A program made the translations under genes and the position numbers. Shown in pieces: positions 43,464 through 50,980 of a DNA stretch of 64,000 nt. The notes under the pieces are model-generated. The model saw nothing but the letters and a program-made list of their open reading frames with translations. It searched no databases and was not told the DNA's origin. The DNA is taken from assembly GCF_013385635.1 (NCBI RefSeq), contig NZ_JACAPR010000011.1, positions 186,001 through 250,000 of the forward strand, given 5' to 3'. Origin of the DNA: Pseudomonas gingeri (GTDB lineage: Bacteria; Pseudomonadota; Gammaproteobacteria; Pseudomonadales; Pseudomonadaceae). Within the stretch, counting starts at the first letter, position 1, and each line of letters starts with the position of its first letter.

Positions 43464-43479
43464 CGGCACGGCGCTTGCT
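43464..43479 (+). promoter_or_regulatory. Sigma-54-like -24/-12 element before the MFS gene
   Basis: CGGCACGGCGCTTGCT fits TGGCACG-N4-TTGCW except for the first base, with the required 10-bp gap between GG and GC. It would start transcription near 43490, before the MFS gene at 43578. No sigma-54 activator gene is seen nearby, so use of this site is uncertain. Confidence 0.4.
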
Positions 43480-43577
43480 TCATGAAGCGTGCGTGATGCC
43501 AGTAAGGATGAGTCGGGGTAACGGCAAGCTCGCCTCTATCGGCGTACTGCCAACAACATCCAGAAAAACAAGAGGTT

Positions 43578-44843
43578 ATGATCGTGACGGCGCAAAACGA
43601 TTCGACTGCCGCAAACGCGGCTGCATCACCACGCAAGGCCCTGGTTGCCAGTGTAACGAGATACGCGATGGATGGTTTCGACCTGCTGATCCTCGGTTTC
43701 ATGTTGCCGACCATCACCCTGGCCCTGGGCCTGAGCAGTTCCGAAGCCGGTTCGCTGGTGACCTGGACCCTGCTTGGCGCGGTGATCGGTGGTCTGGTCT
43801 TCGGTCAATTGAGTGACCGTTATGGACGGGTCAAGATGCTCAGTGCCTGCATCCTGGTGTTCTCCGTGTTTACCGGACTGTGCGCATTGGCCCAGGGTTA
43901 CTGGGATCTGCTGGCGTATCGCACGCTGGCCGGTTTCGGCCTGGGCGGCGAGTTCGGTATCGGCATGGCTCTGATCGCCGAGACCTGGCCGACCAGCCAG
44001 CGCAACCGGGCTTCGTCCTATGTCGGCATGGGGTGGCAGGCCGGGGTCCTGGCCGCGGCGTTGCTGACGCCGTTGCTGCTGCCGCACATTGGCTGGCGTG
44101 GCATGTTCCTGGTGGGGCTGGTGCCGGCGCTGTTGTCGTTCTGCATCCGCCATACCATGGGCGAGCCGCAGGCGTTTCTCAAGGCGGCAAGCAATCCGAT
44201 TTCCTTTACCCGTCGCTTTGCCGAACTGTTCAAGGACGTTCAGACCACCAAGGCCAGCCTCGGGGTCATCGTGCTGACCTCGGTACAGAACTTCGGCTAC
44301 TACGGCATCATGATCTGGATGCCCAGTTATCTGTCCCGGCAGTTCGGTTTTTCCCTGACGGCCTCGGGGACCTGGACCGCCGCGACGGTAGTGGGCATGG
44401 CCTTCGGTATCTGGTTGTTCGGCCAGCTGGCCGACCGTTTCGGGCGCTGGAAGATCTTTCTGCTCTACCAGGGCAGCGCCGCCTTGATGGTGCTGCTGTA
44501 CGCCAACCTCACCGATCCGCTGACGATGCTGTTCGCCGGGGTGGTGATGGGCATCTTCGTCAACGGCATGATTGGCGGCTACGGCGCCCTGATCTCCGAC
44601 CTGTACCCGGCCCAGGTGCGTGCCACCGCGCAGAATGTGCTGTTCAATGTCGGACGCGGTGTCGGTGGTTTCGGGCCGCTGGTGGTCGGCGCGATTGCCC
44701 TGGCGTATTCGTTCTCGGCGGCGATCATGCTGCTGGCCTCGATCTATCTGCTGGCGATGGCGGCGACCCTGTTCCTGTTGCCACGCAGTCAGGGGGATGA
44801 GGGGCAGGCGCCGGCCGCGCCGCTCTCGCCGCAGGAGCAATAG
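43578..44843 (+). CDS. MFS transporter, AAHS (aromatic acid:H+ symporter) type, candidate orotate permease
   Basis: 421-aa, 12-TM symporter. AMDGFDLLILGFMLPTI in helix 1 carries the conserved DGFD aspartate of AAHS transporters. GQLSDRYGRVKML is the loop 2-3 signature and GFGLGGEFGIGMALIAE lies in helix 4. AAHS relatives import aromatic carboxylates; orotate is a heteroaromatic carboxylate, which fits the downstream enzymes. AAGAGG precedes the ATG; a GTG two codons on is an alternative start. Confidence 0.88.
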   Translation: MIVTAQNDSTAANAAASPRKALVASVTRYAMDGFDLLILGFMLPTITLALGLSSSEAGSLVTWTLLGAVIGGLVFGQLSDRYGRVKMLSACILVFSVFTGLCALAQGYWDLLAYRTLAGFGLGGEFGIGMALIAETWPTSQRNRASSYVGMGWQAGVLAAALLTPLLLPHIGWRGMFLVGLVPALLSFCIRHTMGEPQAFLKAASNPISFTRRFAELFKDVQTTKASLGVIVLTSVQNFGYYGIMIWMPSYLSRQFGFSLTASGTWTAATVVGMAFGIWLFGQLADRFGRWKIFLLYQGSAALMVLLYANLTDPLTMLFAGVVMGIFVNGMIGGYGALISDLYPAQVRATAQNVLFNVGRGVGGFGPLVVGAIALAYSFSAAIMLLASIYLLAMAATLFLLPRSQGDEGQAPAAPLSPQEQ

Positions 44844-44883
44844 CCGGTAAGGGCAAGGACGCCTGGATATTTGCAAAAGTTCC

Positions 44884-44900
44884 GTATCAAAAATTAGACA
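44884..44900. promoter_or_regulatory. GTATCAAAAATTAGACA motif, copy 2
   Basis: Exact 17-bp copy, 131-147 bp upstream of the PyrK-like gene, 41 bp after the MFS stop. A small hairpin (GAGCTG/CAGCTC, 44909-44929) follows. With copy 3 it forms a tandem pair spaced 114 bp start to start. Confidence 0.8.
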
Positions 44901-44997
44901 TGCATGACGAGCTGGCGTAAAGTCAGCTCAGAAGAACAGTGGAAAACAGCGGATACCGCCTTGGTCAGAGGAGGTATCGCATTCTTTTGATTGTTGT

Positions 44998-45014
44998 GTA
45001 TCAAAAATTAGACA
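44998..45014. promoter_or_regulatory. GTATCAAAAATTAGACA motif, copy 3
   Basis: Exact 17-bp copy only 16 bp before the PyrK-like start codon; AAGAGG (45016-45022) directly after is the ribosome-binding site. A factor bound here would block or overlap initiation, unlike copies 1 and 2. Confidence 0.8.
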
Positions 45015-45030
45015 AGAAGAGGTCCTTCCA

Positions 45031-45864
45031 ATGACTGTGGTCTCCAGCTGCTGCCAGGCTATCGCCGTCACACCGCCCAACGACACGCTGGCGGTGGTGC
45101 TGTCCAACGAATGGGTCAATGACGAGTACAAGCGCCTGGTGCTCCAGGCCGGCGGTGCCGCCAGTGAATCCCGGCCCGGACAGTTCTTCAATCTGCTGTG
45201 TCCGAGCGACGGCGAGTACAAGCCGTTCTTCCGTCGTCCCATGAGCACCTACAAGGCCGATCCGCTGAGTGGCGAGGTGGAGTTTCTCTACAAGGTGACC
45301 GGCAAGGGCACCTATGGCCTGGATACGCTGCGGCCGCAACAGACCCTGGAGATCCTCGGGCCCCTGGGCAAAGGCTTCGACCTCGACCCGGACTGGCGTC
45401 ACATGATCATCGTCGCCCGTGGCGTGGGCCTGGCGACGCTCGCACCGCTGGCGGAAGCAGCCCATGCCCTGGGCATCAGCCTGACGGCGGTGCTCAGTGC
45501 CCGCAGCGAAAAAAGCCTGCTGTCCCGCGAGCGTTTCGCTTCGCTGGGAGCCGAGGTCATCAGCGTCCTCGATGAGGATGGCAGTAGCGGGCTGGAGCAC
45601 ATCGAAGCGTTGCTGCGCCGCGTCATCGCTCGCGAGGGCAGCAATGCCCTGTTCACCTGTGGCTCCAGACGCCTGACGCGTCTGCTCAAGCGCCTGTGCG
45701 GCGAGTTGCACCTGAGCGGCCAGGTGGCCCTGGAGCAGCAGATGGTCTGCGGCCTGGGCATGTGCCAGTGCTGCGTCGATGTATTTGAAGTCGCAGGGTT
45801 GAAGATCGGTAAGCGCGTTTGCCTGGAAGGGCCGGTGTTCGACCTGGCGGAGGTGGTGGAATGA
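45031..45864 (+). CDS. PyrK-like dihydroorotate dehydrogenase electron-transfer subunit (FAD, [2Fe-2S])
   Basis: 277-aa ferredoxin-reductase-fold protein. The FAD-binding segment is FFRRPMSTYKADP, and the nucleotide-binding segment IIVARGVGLATLAPLAEAA. The C-terminal [2Fe-2S] site CGLGMCQCC with a distant Cys (KRVCLEGPVF) is diagnostic for PyrK. In class-1B enzymes PyrK links PyrD to NAD(H). Pseudomonads make pyrimidines with quinone-linked class-2 PyrD, so a PyrK here points to a catabolic role (NADH-driven orotate reduction). Its stop overlaps the PyrD-like start (ATGA). Confidence 0.88.
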   Translation: MTVVSSCCQAIAVTPPNDTLAVVLSNEWVNDEYKRLVLQAGGAASESRPGQFFNLLCPSDGEYKPFFRRPMSTYKADPLSGEVEFLYKVTGKGTYGLDTLRPQQTLEILGPLGKGFDLDPDWRHMIIVARGVGLATLAPLAEAAHALGISLTAVLSARSEKSLLSRERFASLGAEVISVLDEDGSSGLEHIEALLRRVIAREGSNALFTCGSRRLTRLLKRLCGELHLSGQVALEQQMVCGLGMCQCCVDVFEVAGLKIGKRVCLEGPVFDLAEVVE

Positions 45865-46796
45865 TTGATTTGAGCGTGAAGATCGGCGGTTTGCACCTGC
45901 GCAATCCGGTGATGCCGGCCTCGGGCACCTTCGCCGAGGAACTCAGCCACCTGCTGGATTTCAACGCCCTGGGGGCGCTGGTGACGAAGACCATCACCAC
46001 TGAAAAACGCAGTGGAAACCCGATGCCGCGGGTCTGCGAACTGGCCGACGGGATGATGAATGCCATCGGTATTCCCAGCAAAGGCGCCGACAGTTTTATC
46101 GACAAGGTGGTGCCGTTCTATCGCGACTACGACACGCCGTTGATTGTCAGCATTTCCGCGCCCACCGCCCAAGGCTTCGCCAACCTCGCCGCGCGCCTGG
46201 GCGATGTGCCGGGCATCGCCGGGATCGAAGCGAATATTTCCTGTCCGAACCTGGAGGCCCACGGCCAGTCATTTGGCATGCAGGCCGACAGCACGCGGCA
46301 GGTGGTCCGGTTGATGCGCAAGGCAACGGCATTGCCACTGTGGGTCAAGTTGACCCCCAACAGCGGCGAGATCGTCGAGATCGCCCTGGCGGCCGAAGAG
46401 GAGGGTGCCGATGCAGTGGTGGTCGGCAATACCCTGCTGGGCCTGTCCATCGATATCGAGAAAGGTCGTGCCCGCCTGGGCAATTTCATGGGCGGGATTT
46501 CCGGCGCCATGATCAAGCCGCTGATGGTCCGCCTGACCTATCAGTGTGCGCAGGCCCTGCGCATCCCGGTGATCGGTTGCGGCGGTATTTCCACCGCCGA
46601 CGATGCCCTGGAGTTCATCCTTGCCGGCGCCACTGCAGTGCAGGTCGGCACCGCGACTTTCATCCATCCCCGGACCATGAACCTGATGGTCGACGAACTG
46701 GACGTGTATTGCCGGCGCAAGGGGGTCAGTCGCCTGAGCAGCTTGATCGGCAGTCTCGACGATGCGCCGGCCGAGCCGTTTGGAGCACTGCCATGA
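45861..46796 (+). CDS. PyrD-like class-1B dihydroorotate dehydrogenase
   Basis: 311-aa FMN TIM-barrel protein starting at the ATGA overlap (45861). Class-1B marks are NPVMPASGTF, NAIGIPSKG and ANISCPNLEAHGQSFG, with the catalytic-type Cys at 128 (class 2 has Ser); IPVIGCGGISTADDALEFILAGATAVQVGTA binds FMN phosphate. No 4Fe-4S tail is present, so it is not dihydropyrimidine dehydrogenase (PreA type). With PyrK it would interconvert orotate and dihydroorotate; followed by hydrolases, reduction of orotate is the likely direction. Confidence 0.9.
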   Translation: MIDLSVKIGGLHLRNPVMPASGTFAEELSHLLDFNALGALVTKTITTEKRSGNPMPRVCELADGMMNAIGIPSKGADSFIDKVVPFYRDYDTPLIVSISAPTAQGFANLAARLGDVPGIAGIEANISCPNLEAHGQSFGMQADSTRQVVRLMRKATALPLWVKLTPNSGEIVEIALAAEEEGADAVVVGNTLLGLSIDIEKGRARLGNFMGGISGAMIKPLMVRLTYQCAQALRIPVIGCGGISTADDALEFILAGATAVQVGTATFIHPRTMNLMVDELDVYCRRKGVSRLSSLIGSLDDAPAEPFGALP

Positions 46797-48049
46797 ACTC
46801 ACTGTGGCAGGCCCAGGCCAGCAGGATATTCGCCGATATCGCCGAGTTGTCACGCGATCCCAAGGAGGGTATTACCCGGGAAAGCTACGGCCCCGGCGAA
46901 AGCGCGGCGATTGCCTACCTGTGCGACTACGCCCTGGCGCGCGGGCTTGAGGTCAATCGCGACCGCGCCGGCAATGTGATCTTTCAGCGTCGTGACGATT
47001 CCGGCTTGCCGGCCATCTGGTATGGGTCGCACTTGGACTCGGTCCCCCAAGGTGGTAACTACGATGGTCTGGCCGGGGTAGTGGCTGGTCTGTTGTGCCT
47101 GTGTCGGCTGGACCAGGAGCAGGTGCGCACCGCATGGCCTTTTCGCGTCCTCGGCTTGCGGGGCGAGGAGAGTGCCTGGTATGGCAAGTCCTATATCGGT
47201 TCGCGGGCGGTGATGGGCGGACTCACCGGGGAAGACTTGCAGCGGGTTAACCGCTTCAGCCAAAAAAGCCTGGGCGATGCCCTGCAGTCGGTCGGCGCTG
47301 ACCTCGACGCGATCCGCCGCCAGCAATGGTTGATCGAGCGCGAGCAGTTCGCCGGCTACCTGGAAGTGCATATCGAACAGGCCGAGTCCCTGGAGAAAGC
47401 CGGCCAGGCCATCGGCATTGTCCCCGGCATTCGCGGCAACCTGCGCCACAACCGGGTCCGTTGCCTGGGCGAAGACGGCCATTCCGGGGCGGTGTCCCGC
47501 GAGGATCGTCACGATTCGGTGTTCGCCGTCAGCGAGCTGGTGGCACGGATCGATGAATGCTGGGAGCAATGGCTGGCCGCCGGACAGGACCTGGTGGTGA
47601 CGGTCGGTACCTTGGGCACCAACAGCGCTCATCATGCGGTGTCGCGAATCCCCGGCGAAGTCAGTTTCAGTCTGGAGATCCGCAGCCTGCAACAGCCGAC
47701 GCTGGAGCGTTTCCATGCATTGATCCTGCATGAGGTGCGGTTGATCGAAGCGCGGCGCCGGGTGATCTTCGAGTTCGACGAGCGTGTCGACACCGCGCCG
47801 GCCGCCATGCATCAACCTTGGGTCGAACTGTTCAGCCGCCTGACCCGCGAGCAGGGCTGGGCCGGTATGCAGACGCCCAGTGGCGCGGGACACGACGCGG
47901 CGGTGTTCGCCAACGCAGGGATTCCCAGCGCGATGTTGTTTATCCGGAACCAGCATGGCTCCCATAACCCCCATGAAGCGATGGACGTCGACGATTTCGT
48001 CAGGGCGACCGAAGTACTTTATCTCGCCAGCCAGGAGTTGAATCCATGA
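46793..48049 (+). CDS. AllC/HyuC-family Zn amidohydrolase, candidate N-carbamoyl-L-aspartate amidohydrolase (ureidosuccinase)
   Basis: 418-aa M20-type metal amidohydrolase. Ligand positions are H80 and D91 (GSHLDSVPQGGNYDG), the EE pair at 125-126 (LRGEESAWYG), H193 (EVHIEQAESLEKAGQAIGIVPG) and the C-terminal His in SHNPHE; GAGHDAAVFA is a further family motif. The family includes allantoate amidohydrolase, beta-ureidopropionase and N-carbamoyl-amino-acid hydrolases. Next to dihydroorotase the fitting substrate is N-carbamoyl-aspartate, giving aspartate, CO2 and ammonia. Both ends overlap neighbours by ATGA. Confidence 0.85.
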   Translation: MNSLWQAQASRIFADIAELSRDPKEGITRESYGPGESAAIAYLCDYALARGLEVNRDRAGNVIFQRRDDSGLPAIWYGSHLDSVPQGGNYDGLAGVVAGLLCLCRLDQEQVRTAWPFRVLGLRGEESAWYGKSYIGSRAVMGGLTGEDLQRVNRFSQKSLGDALQSVGADLDAIRRQQWLIEREQFAGYLEVHIEQAESLEKAGQAIGIVPGIRGNLRHNRVRCLGEDGHSGAVSREDRHDSVFAVSELVARIDECWEQWLAAGQDLVVTVGTLGTNSAHHAVSRIPGEVSFSLEIRSLQQPTLERFHALILHEVRLIEARRRVIFEFDERVDTAPAAMHQPWVELFSRLTREQGWAGMQTPSGAGHDAAVFANAGIPSAMLFIRNQHGSHNPHEAMDVDDFVRATEVLYLASQELNP

Positions 48050-49392
48050 CACAGCAAGGCAATTCGTGGTTGATCCGCAACGCCACCTTGATCAATGAAG
48101 GGCAGCGTTTTATCAGCGACCTGTGGGTCCGCGACGGCCGCATCGCACGGATCGCTCCGGTCATCGAGGTGCCTGCCGATACCCCGGTGATCGAGGCAGG
48201 CGGCCTGTGGTTGCTGCCCGGGATGATTGACGACCAGGTGCATTTTCGCGAGCCGGGACTGACCCACAAGGCGGATATCGCCAGCGAGTCGCGAGCCTGC
48301 GCCGCGGGCGGCATCACCAGCTTCATGGAAATGCCCAACACCCGGCCGCCGGCGCTGGACCAGGCGTCCCTGGAAGCGAAGTACGCGATCGCCGCCGAGT
48401 CCTCGGTGGTCAACTACGCCTTTTATCTGGGGGCCAGCAACGACAACCTGGAGGCCATTCGCCGCATCGACCCGCGCAGCACGCCGGGGGTGAAGGTGTT
48501 CATGGGGGCCTCGACCGGCAATATGCTGGTGGACGATCCGCAGGTGCTGGACGGGATTTTCCGCGACACGCCGGTGATGATCATCACCCATTGCGAAGAC
48601 ACACCGATGATCGACGCCAACCTGGCCCGGGCCACGCTCGAATATGGCGAGGCCATCCCGGCCCGCGAGCATCCGCTGATCCGTTCTCGCGAGGCGTGCA
48701 TCCAGTCCACCCGGCTGGCCATCGACCTGGCTCGCAAGCATGGCAGCCGCTTGCATGTGCTGCATATCTCCACTGCCGAAGAGCTGGAGCTGTTCGAACC
48801 GGGGCCATTGGCGAGCAAGCGCATCACCGCCGAAACCTGCGTGCATTTCCTCCATTTCAATGACCTGGACTACGAGCGGCTGGGGTTCCTGCTCAAGTGC
48901 AACCCGGCGGTGAAGAGCGAGACGGACCGCCAGGCCATTGTCCGGGCGCTGGCCGATGGGCGTATCGACGTGCTGGCCACCGACCATGCACCGCACCTGC
49001 TGGAAGAAAAGCAGGCGCTCTACACCAAGGCACCCTCGGGTCTGCCGCTGGTGCAGTTTGCACTTCAGGCAGCGCTGGAGCGGGTGTTCGCCGGGGAGTT
49101 GAGCTTGGAACGGGTGGTCGAGGCCACCAGCCATGCGCCAGCCCGGTTGTTCGACGTGGTCGGACGCGGTTTTCTGCGCGAGGGCTACGCGGCGGACCTG
49201 GTCCTGGTGGACCCGCATTCGCCGCATCGGGTCGAGCGCTCCCAGGTCTTGTCCAAATGCGGCTGGAGCCCGTTCGAGGGCACGACCTTTTCGTCGCGGA
49301 TTGTCGGCACCTTCGTCAACGGCCAGCGGGTCTGGGACGGTAGCGCCATTGTTCCTGACATTCACGGACAGCGCCTGGCATTCGATCGCTGA
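48046..49392 (+). CDS. Dihydroorotase, Bacteroidota-type
   Basis: 448-aa amidohydrolase-superfamily enzyme that would open dihydroorotate to N-carbamoyl-aspartate. Metal-site residues are H66 in DDQVHFREPG (the usual first His of HxH is Gln64), carboxylatable K150 (GVKVFMGASTGN), H182 (THCED), H237/H240 (LHVLHIST) and D313 (ATDHAPH). The DDQVHFREPGLTHKADI and KVFMGASTGNMLVD segments are, as I recall, those of Bacteroidetes dihydroorotases, not of Pseudomonas PyrC or PyrC'. Translationally coupled to the amidohydrolase by ATGA. Confidence 0.88.
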   Translation: MTQQGNSWLIRNATLINEGQRFISDLWVRDGRIARIAPVIEVPADTPVIEAGGLWLLPGMIDDQVHFREPGLTHKADIASESRACAAGGITSFMEMPNTRPPALDQASLEAKYAIAAESSVVNYAFYLGASNDNLEAIRRIDPRSTPGVKVFMGASTGNMLVDDPQVLDGIFRDTPVMIITHCEDTPMIDANLARATLEYGEAIPAREHPLIRSREACIQSTRLAIDLARKHGSRLHVLHISTAEELELFEPGPLASKRITAETCVHFLHFNDLDYERLGFLLKCNPAVKSETDRQAIVRALADGRIDVLATDHAPHLLEEKQALYTKAPSGLPLVQFALQAALERVFAGELSLERVVEATSHAPARLFDVVGRGFLREGYAADLVLVDPHSPHRVERSQVLSKCGWSPFEGTTFSSRIVGTFVNGQRVWDGSAIVPDIHGQRLAFDR

Positions 49393-49429
49393 AGCCTGCC
49401 CTGTATTCAATGACCATAAGGAACGAACC

Positions 49430-49759
49430 ATGAATTTTTCAGCTGTTGTCCAGGAGTTCCGCAATGCCTTGCCGGGCACCGATTCCTTCAAGCGCGTACG
49501 GGTGCAATGCGAACAGATCATCCGCACGCTGCCCGAGCAGGCGGCCATCTGTTTTGTCATCGGCGAGTTCTGCCGGGCCTATGTGCTGTTCTATGAAGAT
49601 CAGGAAGTTCGTCCGGAGTTTGCCCAGCAGATCCAGGCGCAGTTGCTGGGTTACATGGACAGTCTTGACGAAGCCTTGCGCACCGCCGACAGCGGCCTGA
49701 TCGCCGCTGCCCTGAATGAGGTGGTGGTGGCCTATGCCGGCAGTCGCGGCTTGGTCTGA
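49430..49759 (+). CDS. Small conserved-looking protein of unknown function at the end of the orotate-type operon
   Basis: 109-aa helical protein (MNFSAVVQEFRNALPGTDSF ...), AAGGAA box before the ATG, 37 bp after dihydroorotase. No domain recognised; no signal peptide or membrane segment. Acidic and aromatic residues (ICFVIGEFCRAYVLFYEDQEV) suggest a compact fold. Its last 28 nt overlap the end of the oppositely oriented AbrB-family gene. Role in the pathway unknown. Confidence 0.7.
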   Translation: MNFSAVVQEFRNALPGTDSFKRVRVQCEQIIRTLPEQAAICFVIGEFCRAYVLFYEDQEVRPEFAQQIQAQLLGYMDSLDEALRTADSGLIAAALNEVVVAYAGSRGLV

Positions 49760-50856
49760 GCGTCTTGCCCGGCGAAACGGATCACCAGCCGGGCGAAGAA
49801 GGCGCCGGTGAAGATCACCGCCAGCAGACGCAGGGTCTGCATCGCCAGGACCAGGCCGACATCTGAGTGGGTGTCGACCGCGATGATCGCCATGGTGTCC
49901 AGACCGCCGGGGCTGGTGGCCAGGTAGACCGAGAGGAAATCCAGGCCGAGCCACTTCGCCAGGACCCAGGCCGAGGCGGCGCACAGGGCGATCAGGCTGA
50001 TGGCGCCGAGGATCATCGTCGGCAGGCGTTTCCACACGTACAGCACGGTGGGCCGATCAAAGCGCAGACCGACGAAGCAGCCGATGGCGCCATAGGCGAC
50101 GGCCAGCAGCCCGGCGGGCAGGGTGATATGCAGCAGCCCCGACAGTTGCAGAACCCCGCCGATCAGCAGTGGCACCAACAGGGCGCCGGCCGGGATACGC
50201 GCGCCGAGCACCACGCCGAGTGCCACGGTGGCCAGGGTCAGCCCCAGGTTGACCAGGCTGAAACCGTGCAGAGCGGCTTGCGTGGCATGCAGTTCGCTGC
50301 CGTTGGCGGGGGCTTCCAGCACATGGCTGACCAGCGCCCCGATCACTACCACGCAGACCACGCGCACGTATTGCATGGTTGCCACGACCCGGCCATCGGC
50401 ACCGAAGTCATCGGCCATCAGGACCATGGCCGACGCCGCGCCCGGTGAGGTGCCCCAGGCGGCGGTGCTGGCCTGGATCCCGCCGAAACGCACCATCGCC
50501 AGGCCCACCAGGGAGCTCAGGCACACCGTCAGCACCGTGGCGAACAGCATCAGGTGCCAGGATTCGGCCATCGACGTCAGTACCGCCAGGGTCATGGAGT
50601 GGGCGGCGAGCAGGCCGATGCAGCCCTGGCCGAAGCGAAACGCCTGCCGGTGAATGCGGATGTTGGCGCCACTGACGCCAAAGCCGATGGCCACCAGCAT
50701 TGGCCCGATAAATTGCCCGGCCGGCAGGCTGGCGTGCTTGAGCAGTTGTCCGGCGGTGCCGGCGAGGATGATCAGGGCCAGCCATTGCAATGGGCGGGGC
50801 CAGGTGGTCAGGGAAAACCGTGATGACGAGGATGATGATGCAGGCAAGAAACACAC
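49732..50856 (-). CDS. AbrB-family (PF05145-type) inner-membrane protein
   Basis: About 374 aa with roughly ten hydrophobic segments in two similar halves. LPAGQFIGPMLVAIGFGVSG and the glycine-rich AAWGTSPGAASAMVLMADDFGAD / LATSPGGLDTMAIIAVD repeats (TSPG..) are typical of this membrane family, annotated as AbrB-like or ammonia-monooxygenase-like transporters. Its substrate is unknown. The start is uncertain: GTG at 50856 gives the usual family length, while the frame is open to a TTG at 50934. Divergent from the LysR gene. Confidence 0.75.
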   Translation of the reverse strand: MCFLPASSSSSSRFSLTTWPRPLQWLALIILAGTAGQLLKHASLPAGQFIGPMLVAIGFGVSGANIRIHRQAFRFGQGCIGLLAAHSMTLAVLTSMAESWHLMLFATVLTVCLSSLVGLAMVRFGGIQASTAAWGTSPGAASAMVLMADDFGADGRVVATMQYVRVVCVVVIGALVSHVLEAPANGSELHATQAALHGFSLVNLGLTLATVALGVVLGARIPAGALLVPLLIGGVLQLSGLLHITLPAGLLAVAYGAIGCFVGLRFDRPTVLYVWKRLPTMILGAISLIALCAASAWVLAKWLGLDFLSVYLATSPGGLDTMAIIAVDTHSDVGLVLAMQTLRLLAVIFTGAFFARLVIRFAGQDAQTKPRLPA

Positions 50857-50980
50857 TCCAGAGCGCTGGACGCGCCTGTTGCAGGGCGTTGGGATCGGCG
50901 CGGCAGATAAATTATTGATAACGCAATCGATCAAGTCCAGACTCTAATTGTGATGAAACGATAACTTTGGTTGATCAATT

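Noticed and set aside
45861..46796. Biosynthetic pyrD, or dihydropyrimidine dehydrogenase PreA
   Set aside because: Catalytic Cys and PyrK partner mark class 1B, not the class-2 enzyme used by pseudomonads for synthesis; the 4Fe-4S C-terminal domain of PreA is absent.
50408..50854. Frameshift at the start of the AbrB-family gene (hydrophobic MFLACIIILVITVFP in another frame)
   Set aside because: The main frame already gives a full-length protein with a normal first membrane helix; the other frame turns into Arg/Pro-rich sequence after 30 codons.
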